This document shows, piece after piece, positions 55,371 to 64,000 of a DNA stretch of 64,000 nt. A program made the translations under genes and the position numbers. The notes beneath the pieces are model-generated. The model was not told the DNA's origin and did not search any database. It saw only the letters and a list, made by a program, of their open reading frames with translations. The first letter of the stretch is position 1, and the number at the start of each line of letters is the position of its first letter. Origin of the DNA: Rhytidiadelphus loreus (lineage: Eukaryota > Streptophyta > Bryopsida > Hypnales > Hylocomiaceae); NCBI GenBank assembly GCA_947034895.1, contig OX344762.1, positions 32,840,760 through 32,904,759 of the forward strand. Reading direction: 5' to 3'.

Positions 55371-58176
55371 TTGTATAACATTCTTGAACTTCAAGGAAGA
55401 GACTGGAGTCTTTGCTCAATCATACGAATCAAGGCTTCAAGAAAATTCTTGAATGCAACCGCTTGCCCTTGAATTGAATTGTGGCCTTGTGGGTCATTGT
55501 AACACAAATTGAATGTTAATTCTTCATAAAGTGACATTGTAAGACGAACCTAGTCCTCCATGTTCAAGAATCTCTATTCAAAGTCTAATGTGATGTGATT
55601 TCAGGGCTTGCAATTTGAGAAATTCATCATATGCTACCCTCCCTGTTGTGCCTCCATTAAATTTAATGAATGTTTTGTTGTGGGTTGGGGGAGCAGTGGC
55701 AAAGATCATAACATTCTTGACCCAGTTGGAAGCTCAGGAGGTCACGAGTTCATTTGAGTAAGCCCTAACCTGATCAGGAAGGGTGATTGTAAGAAAATCT
55801 TGTCACTTGTTTATAGTCCCAAGCTTTCTACGAGCGGTGGTGTATGGCCATAACTTTCATGATGTACCTCCAAATGATCTTCAAGGTAATATATATTCTG
55901 AATATATAAGATGGTTTGGAATTGTTCCATTTACTATTTTCTAGGCAGAGAGAGAGTGAATAATATTAAGGATCACTTAACTACTAGAAGGTACTAATTG
56001 TTCCATAATTGTAAGTTAGATATATAGTACAATTTTACACTTTACATGATTTTTTCATATTTCTCAAAGAAATTTTACTACTTATGATTGGCCTTGATTG
56101 GATGTTTACTTTTTCCATTTCGGAGGGTTTTGTACATTTTTTTTTTTTGCCCAAAAAGGAAATTTGGAGGTAAAAATGAGATTCGAGGTCATCAGTAATG
56201 ATTTCATACTCTAATAACTAAGAAAGAGGCTTTTTAGATAAAAGCCAAATCTTCATCTTGTGCATGTACTCTAAATGTGTTTCTTCTGCATCACTTCAAG
56301 GATCATAGAGTTTGGCAAATCACCAATGGTGTTTTTTTACAAGAATCAAGGAATTTTGCAAAACATCAACGGCTGTTTTTTACAACGGCTGTTTTTTACA
56401 ACGGCTGTTTCTTACAACAACCTGGAAGCGCACATTCGATCTTGGGGTCATTTAATAGTTTTTAGTAGGTCAAATGAGACTTTCTTTTGTCCAATTTTAT
56501 TTACTTTTAATTGAACAACACATGCTGAATGGTGTTTGATGCTTATGGGAAAAGTTGACCTCATTGGAATTGGAATTTATCACAATACATTCAATCCAAT
56601 CATCCATTTTGAAATCATTAATCCCTAAAGGTTAAGAAAACAAGGTTAAGGAAACACCTTGCAATGATGAAAGAATGTAAATGTTTTTAACATCAATTTT
56701 GTTAAATTGACAAAACTCCACCACTTTCAATTGGCACTTTTACAGCTGAAACGTAAACTCTGAACCTGTCAGTCCTAATTATTAGAGCTTTCTGCGGAAG
56801 AATTGTCACAGTTTTTGGCTCCTAGAATCGTGCCAATTTCACAAAATTGACGATCTCTAGACTCAAGTAACTGAATCAGACTTTACCTTCGATTGTTACG
56901 CTCTTTGGCAATTCAACTCCAAAGCATGCGTGGTGCTGGCATGAATAAAAGGGCACTACCATTTCAGATCTCCCTTCTTTATGTTGAAGTATGTGGAAGG
57001 CCAATCACATCCAGGGACTAGTTCCAGATCGAGGATCTCCACACTTCAACTACACTACAGCCACTAAATCAGAAGAGCTTCCCAAACGTATTGTCGGAAT
57101 TTGCCCTTTAAAGTCTTGGATAATGAATTGCAGCCTTGATATTCATAATGCCACATCGTGTGCATCTCTACCTGTTCAACCTCCAATCTTGTAGAGTATG
57201 CTATATTGGATCACTCTAAGTATTTTTACATGTAATGTCAGTTTCGTTTAATTGGCGATATTCCATTACTTTGGCGCGGTTCAGGATGCGCGGCCTTAAA
57301 CCAAAATCTATCCCTGTCCCTGTCCTGAAATTAGACCTTTGCGAAGATATAAGTCGCAATTTTTGACTCTGCGATTATTCGTCAATTTTAACGAAAATTG
57401 ACGTTACATGTGAGTGCAATTTGGGGGAGATTTGTAGAGATATCTTTGGTAAAAGAGTGAAATCTATTGAGATAAGATTTTCATCAGTAAGTATTTGTCA
57501 AATTTCTTATGCAATTTCATTGTGATGTATACTTTGTAGATTACCACACGTGAGAGTAGACAAACCTATTTCAATTCAAAGATCAGTGGACATAGACTTC
57601 CACTTAGCCAAGCCGTGTTTACACCACTGCGAATTGAAGGCGGTCAGTCAAGGTATTGGAAGAGAGGAGACGCTCTTGGAAGCAGTTCTCGCATCCTACT
57701 TTCGATCTAATGTTGTGTTGTTGGTTGGTGAGAAGTGGCAAAGATTCATCAGTTGCAGGAGATTTTACAGACTGAGCCAGCTTCATGACTAAAGGTAATT
57801 CCATAAGAGATCAAAACGATGCGCAAAGAATTCGAAATGAAAAAGAAAACTTAAGAAAAGAGTCGACGCCTTCTGATCGATGACAAGGTCCTCTGTTGCA
57901 AACCTTCAAACCTTCAAAAATCGATTCCCACATACACGTGCACCTTCACCATGTATCTCTACAGGCGAAAGTGACAGGCAAATTTTATACAAATAGAATG
58001 TACGCACGCTCAAAACTGACAGAGCTGCTTCTCAGACACAAAACGCAACACTATATGGACGTCGCAGATAGTCGGAAGCTCTCCATTGCTCGCCACAGTT
58101 CGGCCGCAGTTCAGTCCCCAAACCAAACGGGCGAGCTCATATCTAGAATACAAATTCCATGTCAAGATCGCATTCT
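55371..58176. other. Spacer with small repeats
   Basis: No gene assigned. A perfect 16-bp unit (CAACGGCTGTTTTTTA) is repeated three times at 56,367-56,414 (last copy one change). A plus-strand frame at 57,550-57,792 (EETLLEAVLASYFRSNVVL) is mildly protein-like and could be an exon, but has no recognisable partner. A duplicated block linked to 54,848 lies near 56,990. Confidence 0.4.
56367..56414 (+). repeat. 16-bp tandem repeat, three copies
   Basis: CAACGGCTGTTTTTTA at 56,367 and 56,383, with a variant copy at 56,399 (one T changed to C). Confidence 0.85.
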
Positions 58177-59635
58177 CTAGTACCGGAACTGCACATGGCT
58201 ATCATACAGAGCTCCAGGCTGGAACCACTCCGGAATAGCTTGCCACGCCACCACGGTGTGCTTATTCAACAACGCCGTGATCTTCACATGAAACGGTCCC
58301 TTAAACGGCTGCCCTGAATAATTTATCAACATCCAATTCGCCCCCCAACTATGCTGCGCTTGAATGAACTTCCCGTCCTCCCCAGCGACTTCCACGCTTT
58401 CGATGTCACCCGGTCCACCCATGTACTTCACGGTGAACGACAGCCAATAGGGGCTTGCACCGAAGTCGAGCTTGAATGCGATGTTCTGGTTGGGATACTC
58501 ACACGGGACGCGCTTGTACTGCACATCGTAGAGTCCGATGTTTCGAAGCTCGCCATCTCTGCCAGGGAGAGCCATGGCGGTGATGGCGGCGCCGGAGAAG
58601 TCGAAGGCGGGGCTGCCCGTGCTGCAGTAGGTGCCGCCAGGGCAGAGGTCGGTGATGACGATGCGAGTGGGAGAGGGGTTGCAGGAGGGGTAGCTGCATT
58701 TCACGTCGTAGCATTGGCCGCAGCCTTTGCCTTGCTGGAAGATGGGGGCGTTGCCAGCTGCGATTTTGGTGCCGATGGGGGTGCCGGCGAGCTCCGTGTA
58801 ACCGCAGGCTCCTCCTGTGGAATGCAGAGTAACGTTCAGCGAGTTTAGAATTGTTGCTTTTGAGTAGCGCAGCCTAACTGATGAATTTGAAAAACAGATG
58901 AGCCAATTCTGGGCCACGGCTACCAGAAAACAAGTGCAGGTTTCGAATGCACCGAACATACACAAAAACGGGTTAAAACAGAATCAAGAGCAGCGGTGAC
59001 ATTACGAAGAACCTCGTGACCCGCCAACATAACGATATCGACGTTATATTTTCTAATACCTTTACTGAAACATATGTAAAACTCTTTGTGGTAGCGCTGT
59101 TTCTGGCTCAATGTGAGATCCAATTGGTGGTCCAGTATATGCATTCTTCGGAGCTAGAAAGAGTGGAATCTTTAGAGATAGTCTATTTAAGATTCACATT
59201 GTGTTGACACCAGCAAGAAAATCCACGGAAAAATCAAACGAAAGGTCGACATAAAGAAGGGACCGTCAAGCATGTGTTCCCCCACAAACATTTGCATTCT
59301 TTGGAGCTACGCAAAATGGGACTGAGCTTTGGAGGTCGGTCTCCCGGGAGACCCAAAAGCGACCTAACCAACAAGAAACTCTTTCGAAAATGAAAAATTT
59401 CTGAGAGACCGACATGGGCATTCACACGCTCAACACAATAAAAAGGTCGGGAGATGAGCGTACCGCTGGAGCCTTCACCATAAGGGTCACCGTACCAAGT
59501 GGCGTGCCCAGCCATCCAGTCCTCATTGTAACCATTGACACTAAGGCTTGCATCATTCGGCACTGTGGCCAGAGCTTCTCGCACTCCCAACAACAGCAAC
59601 ACAATACAGAAAACTGCCATTGCCGAATCAAACAC
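58177..59635 (-). CDS. EXPB: Beta-expansin (cell-wall loosening protein)
   Basis: Two exons, 59,635-59,464 and 58,814-58,177 (stop TAG at 58,177-58,179), with a GT-AG intron 59,463-58,815. Splicing joins GEGSSG to GACGYTEL across a split Gly codon, and the total of 269 residues is normal for the family. A hydrophobic signal peptide (AVFCIVLLLLGVREALA) is followed by the GH45-like domain (HATWYGDP, GGACGY, GKGCGQCYDVKC, VITDLCPGG, GLYDVQYKRVPC) and the C-terminal grass-pollen-allergen-type domain (WGANWMLINYSGQPFKGPF, VVAWQAIPEWF). CPGG after ITD is a beta-expansin mark. The usual HFD motif is AFD here: the Asp is kept, the His is not. Secreted to the cell wall, where expansins loosen polysaccharide contacts without hydrolysis. 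The start could also be the second Met at 59,618-59,620. Confidence 0.92.
58815..59463 (-). other. Intron of the beta-expansin gene
   Basis: Donor GTACGC at 59,463 and acceptor CATTCCACAG ending at 58,815. The join completes the invariant GGACGY motif of expansins, so the borders are secure. Confidence 0.9.
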
Positions 59636-59803
59636 AAGCCGGCTCCTCTAACTCTGCCAATCTTCCTACAATGCTATGCTGAATGCAATAATAGCGCGAG
59701 CTTCTGGGCACCCCAATCCACTGCACCAGCCAGCTCCACTCGAACTCTATGAAATGAAATTCGTGAGGTACTCGTGAATGGTGTTGAATGCGAATGACCA
59801 GTA

Positions 59804-59812
59804 TTTTTATAT
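59804..59812 (-). promoter_or_regulatory. TATA box of the beta-expansin gene
   Basis: CATATAAAAATAC on the minus strand, about 170-190 bp upstream of the start codon; a good match to a plant TATA box at a sensible distance. Confidence 0.5.
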
Positions 59813-60470
59813 GCGATGTGTGGTGATGCTGGTTGAGAATCCAAGTGGACTGACTGCAAAGGGGTTGAGAAGAAACGCCGAGCAGTGTGTTTTGGATGAT
59901 TCCCATGAATCAAGGAGCAGTTACGAAATGTTAGGGAGGGGTGTGTGTTGTGTGTTGATGGATTGATGGAGTCAACTGGATGGTGCCAATTGGAACTTGC
60001 AATTTGTGGTAAGTTGGAGGCGGGGACGCCGATAACTCCTTTTATGGTTCGCGCTGATCAGCTGTTTCCAATTTGAGGAAGGTAACTACTAACTACACTT
60101 GATTTCGACCACTTTCTGAAAACGACCAGTAGAGATTCTTGCCTAAAATGCACTCCCATTATTCATGAGAAATTGTGGTCGGTTTTAGAGATACCTATTT
60201 TCAACAATTTGAAAGTTTGTAGTTTATTCATACAATGTTCAAAAAATGCATTCTAAGAGAATCTAGAATCGTTTTTTACTATGACCTTGATCCCATAGAA
60301 AGTTTTTCAATATAATAGTAGGTAGGAACTATGTTGAATTGTTTATTTGTGTGATTTTAGGTCTAGTTACTCTATTGGCTCTAGACTAAAGCCCAAAGAA
60401 AAAGAAGCCTCATGAGAGTCAAGGCATCCCTTGCATCTTGCAAAACACATTTGGAAAGATGCCAAGGAAT
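59813..60470. other. Upstream region of the expansin gene
   Basis: No gene recognised. It presumably holds the expansin promoter; I see no specific motif worth naming beyond the TATA box. Confidence 0.4.
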
Positions 60471-60633
60471 TTAACCCCTAAAGGACCATTGTCCCTTAGG
60501 GAGACAAATGGATTTTGGGCAAGTTCCTATGATCTCAATTTTAGTGAAACTTCTTGAAACTTTCTTGTAACATAGGAAAACTTATTAGCTTTGTGGGAAT
60601 ATAATTTTTTTTTCAATCAATGCCTAATTTTTG

Positions 60634-60810
60634 TTCTTAAAGATCATGTTTGAAGAACATTTGAAATTAAATTTGAAATTTTTTTGTTCTTAAAGATCAT
60701 ATTTGAGAAACATTTGAAATTAAATTTGAATTTTTTTTGTTCTTAAAGATCATATTTGAAGAACATTTGAAATTAAATTTGAATTTTTTTGTTCTTAAAG
60801 ATCATATTTT
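60634..60810 (+). repeat. About 52-bp tandem repeat inside the miniature element
   Basis: TTGTTCTTAAAGATCATATT recurs at about 60,634, 60,685, 60,738 and 60,790; each is followed by GAACATTTGAAATTAAATTT or its start. Confidence 0.85.
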
Positions 60811-61325
60811 TGTTTAAATGTGAAGCTTTGATTCATTCCATTTGGATTAGTAATGTGAAAGTTATAAACAATCTTGTTTTGGGGGCAATTTGAGCATCTT
60901 CTCGAAAAAATAACTTATAGGATTCAATTTTGAATGCAATTTTCACAATTTTTCAAAAAAAATTGTTCGAGAAGGTTAAGTTTTTTAGCTAGAACAGTCT
61001 CACTGTTGAGATTATTGTCTTTCAATTTCATCTTAGAGCTATTAACGATTTAGTTTTTTTTTCAATCTTGAATCTACTTCTATTTAACAATTTTTTAAAT
61101 AATGAAAATTAATTGCATTTTTTTTTTAAATTTCTAGACTTTCAACTCAATTCTTCAATACAAAATTTTCTAAATTCAAGGTCCATAGTGCAAAAATTTC
61201 AACAAATGGCAGTCAAAGTCATTTGAAATTGAAAACTAAAGTCAAAGTCATAGTAATTGTCAAAGTCATTTCAAAAAAACTTTTTTTTCTAACTTTGAAT
61301 GCTAATATCTTCCAATCTGTACGAT

Positions 61326-61484
61326 CAAACTTCATGAAATTCTTATCGCATGATCTTAGACAAGTGAAGTAGAAGATACAAACTTCATGAAATTTTTACC
61401 GCATGATCTTAGACAAGTGAAGTAGAAGATACAAACTTCATGAAATTTTTACCACATGATCTTAGACAAGTGAAGTAGAAGATC
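61326..61484 (+). repeat. 53-bp tandem repeat inside the miniature element, three copies
   Basis: Unit CAAACTTCATGAAATTTTTA followed by CCGCATGATCTTAGACAAGT and GAAGTAGAAGATA, starting at 61,326, 61,379 and 61,432, with only a few changes between copies. Confidence 0.9.
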
Positions 61485-61795
61485 CTACGGTTAGATTCTA
61501 AGAAAAGTATATATTTTTTTGAATGAATGTATCAGAAATGACAATTTTGAGTAGTTTTTGACAGAAAAATGACCTTGGTCCTATAGGGGTTAATAATAAA
61601 TAAATAAATATTTTTAAATTGCAATTGTACTTCATTAGAGCTGACACTATTTTCACGGGATCTCATGTGCAATTATAACTTCATTAAAAAAAAATTTAAA
61701 ACAAAAAATTAAATTCTTTTATCTAAAAAGTAGCAATGCAGTCCTACTACGGGCATCATTAATGTCACCAAGGTCTCTACAGAGTCTAAGCTCTT

Positions 61796-62157
61796 ATTGT
61801 TTTAGGGGACTTAGTTGGATTGAAATATCCTTGTAACATGGCCCCATTTCATTAAAACCTCTTTTTCAACCAAACAAAAGTCTTGGCATTTTTAATATAA
61901 AACCATCAAATACAATTATTGTTTTAGGGGACTTAGTTGGATTGAAATATCCTTGTAACATGGCCCCATTTCATTAAAACCTCTTTTTCAACCAAACAAA
62001 AGTCTTGGCATTTTTAATATAAAACCATCAAATACAATTATTGTTTTAGGGGACTTAGTTGGATTGAAATATCCTTGTAACATGGCCCCATTTCATTAAA
62101 ACCTCTTTTTCAACCAAACAAAAGTCTTGGCATTTTTAATATAAAACCATCAAATAT
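61796..62157 (+). repeat. 122-bp tandem triplication
   Basis: Three almost identical copies begin ATTGTTTTAGGGGACTTAGT at 61,796, 61,918 and 62,040. The identity implies recent expansion. Confidence 0.9.
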
Positions 62158-64000
62158 GTATTCAGAGGATGTTCAAATAGTGGCATATGTAGTATAAACT
62201 AGAATGTTATTAAAGCAAGTGCAAGGTTACTAGATAAGCAATGCAAAAAATACAAATAATCATACGTAAAAGTACAATAACATAGAAATATATGTTCGGG
62301 CTTAAAAAAGAGCTTATTTCCAAAAAATGATTAATTGAAAACTTTGGACCTAAAGACTCAACCTCACCTATACCCTTTTGAAAATTCAATACAAACCAAT
62401 GAAAAAGTTAGTGAGGATGCATGAGGTGTCTTCACTTAATGTCAATTACTATTCATGTCATAGATCCAAATAATCCTAAAAAATGAACATCAAATGTTAC
62501 AAATCATAAAATAAATCTCATTCCGCTAACCACACTGTAGCTCTAAGAGACCTTTGCCATTACAGTTCAAGCTACAAGGTGGAAGCTTAATAGTCACACT
62601 TGTCCTTACAACTCCAATAATAGTGGATTGCCACAAAATAAGAAGTGAGAATAGGTAGCTAGGGAGGAATCACTATATGTTCACTTAGTTTGGAGATAAC
62701 CCCATGTAGAAGGTATTTAATGGGGATAATTACATGTAGTAAATAAGCCTTGGTTTGTGGAATAAGCCTAATTAAATATCCATCCATAGTGGGTGGGTAG
62801 GTGGTAATGTGTACTTGACATGCTAATTTAAATTTTGAAATTTGAATTCATACGTGTATTGGGTAGCCCCAACATTGTGATGAATGATCATGGATCAAAC
62901 TCATAGTGCATATCAAACTTAGGATATTCACTAATTAACTACTAGGGTTGCTTCAATTTATAAATTAATCTCATTCAGAGAAAAAATTATATATATACTA
63001 ATCTATTCTAAAAAATACACAATTAAGAAAAATGGAGATAAAATAAAATGTATAAAATTTGCTTTGTTAATATATTCACTAAAGGTATAAAAAATGAGTC
63101 AAGATTGGAAATTTAAATTATTAGGTAAATTAACAATAACCAACAAAGATGTGTAGTTTAGTACATCACATGGCAAGGAGTCATATGGTTTTCATAGATC
63201 TAGTCATAGATTCAAGTATATAATTAGGGTTTTTTCCATTACTTTAAATGAATGATAGTTGAAGAAGAAGATCAAGATTTGAGCAAAAAATAACAAGAAA
63301 TATGGTTTATGCTCTCACAATTGAGCACACTCCCCCATCCTCTTCTTTTCAAGCTTAGTGACAAAATTTGAGTAGCAGTGACACAAACAAACATGTTATC
63401 AACTTTAGTGAAGTTGTGGATGATTTTGTAATTGCCCTTTGGGTTCAGTATAACCTTCAAAAACCTATTGTAAATTGTTCCTTCAATCATGGCTCCTCCT
63501 ATTGTATTGACAAAATCTATCTTGAAAAAATTTGAGTAGCTACCTCACTACATAGACAAAGCTTCTTAAAGCTTAATTGCTTGTTTAAAGGCCATCAAGC
63601 ATTTACTTTTAAAATACTAGACCAGTTGGCTCATGTTGTAAGGAAAAATTTCAAGTTCCGCAATTTGTCTTTGAAAGATTAGGCTTTGAAGGTAGTGTGG
63701 AGTAAAAGGACGTAGAAACTATGGCTAATGTATAGTTTCAGTATATTTTTAAAATTGAGGTAGTTCATAATTTTGAGGTCTTTTTAAATAGTTAGACATA
63801 AGTCTTTTAGTCCAAGTGTTTCTAAAACTATAGTCAAGTCTACTTCTATAGATGGGCTTGACAAAAATCCCAAGAAACTCAAGGTTTTGCGCATTTTTTG
63901 CTATAGAAGACAAAAGTATTAATTGTTAACATCAATTTTTCCCTTGAACTTGAAATTTTGAGTGTAAAATTACATTCCTTGGTCTTCTCAATTTTCAAAG
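62158..64000. other. AT-rich spacer
   Basis: No gene, RNA gene or clear repeat recognised on either strand up to the window end. Confidence 0.5.

Larger units (their letters stand above)
60475..61589 (+). mobile_element. TTAA-flanked miniature inverted-repeat element (1.1 kb), complete
   Basis: Starts CCCCTAAAGGACCA and ends TGGTCCTATAGGGG (13 of 14 bases pair), flanked on each side by TTAA (60471-60474 and 61590-61593). TTAA duplication with ends starting CCC is the pattern of the piggyBac superfamily. No coding region; two internal tandem arrays. At least four other full or partial copies occur in this window (18,541; 32,651-33,726; two abutting at 39,705/39,710). Confidence 0.75.

Noticed and set aside
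58351..58848. 165-codon plus-strand frame
   Set aside because: Antisense of the expansin second exon, open because of its G+C-rich codon use.

Overview
The window reads as nuclear DNA of a land plant. It holds a beta-expansin gene split by a GT-AG intron, plant-type CACTA and hAT DNA transposons, and degenerate TTTAGGG-type telomere-like repeats. No ribosomal, organellar or bacterial-type gene organisation is visible. I cannot place the species. Low gene density, many single-exon transposon-borne genes and heavy AT-rich spacer would suit a seed-free plant, but this is only a guess.

Layout: 1-4.1 kb is AT-rich with nothing convincing. 4.1-10.1 kb is a decayed CACTA (En/Spm-type) transposase gene with Tnp2, DUF4218 and DUF4216 parts. 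11.8-13.3 kb is an intact intronless coiled-coil/RING-like gene. 13,734-37,577 is bounded by 11-bp inverted CAGGGTTGTCT ends and an 8-bp near-perfect target duplication (CATGGAAG/CATGGGAG). I read it as one 23.8-kb hAT-type element. It carries a broken hAT transposase gene, two intact and one broken member of a coiled-coil gene family, an atypical protein kinase gene, a large inverted repeat with three hairpin/SINE-like units, and eight G+C-rich arrays of the 14-mer ACCCGNNGTCGCCC. One array lies upstream of each gene in the element, always in the same orientation relative to the gene, and further arrays sit just inside both ends.

37.6-40.3 kb is AT-rich spacer with nested TTAA-flanked elements. 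40.3-41.75 kb is a paralogue of the 11.8-kb gene. 42.6-51.8 kb is a broken multi-exon gene of unknown function, split by a 6.1-kb hAT-type foldback element (43,965-50,091) with a perfect 8-bp target duplication ACTGTACT. 52-58 kb is mostly spacer with one possible exon. 58.18-59.64 kb is the beta-expansin gene on the minus strand. 60.47-61.59 kb is a TTAA-flanked miniature element with internal tandem repeats. 61.8-62.16 kb is a 122-bp triplication. The rest is AT-rich spacer.

The most interesting object is the 23.8-kb element: a hAT-type transposon with apparent cargo genes (kinase, coiled-coil proteins, RING-H2 protein) that share one upstream repeat module. Its own transposase gene has in-frame stops, so any present movement would need a transposase supplied from elsewhere. 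The single-copy expansin gene is the only ordinary host gene I can name with confidence.
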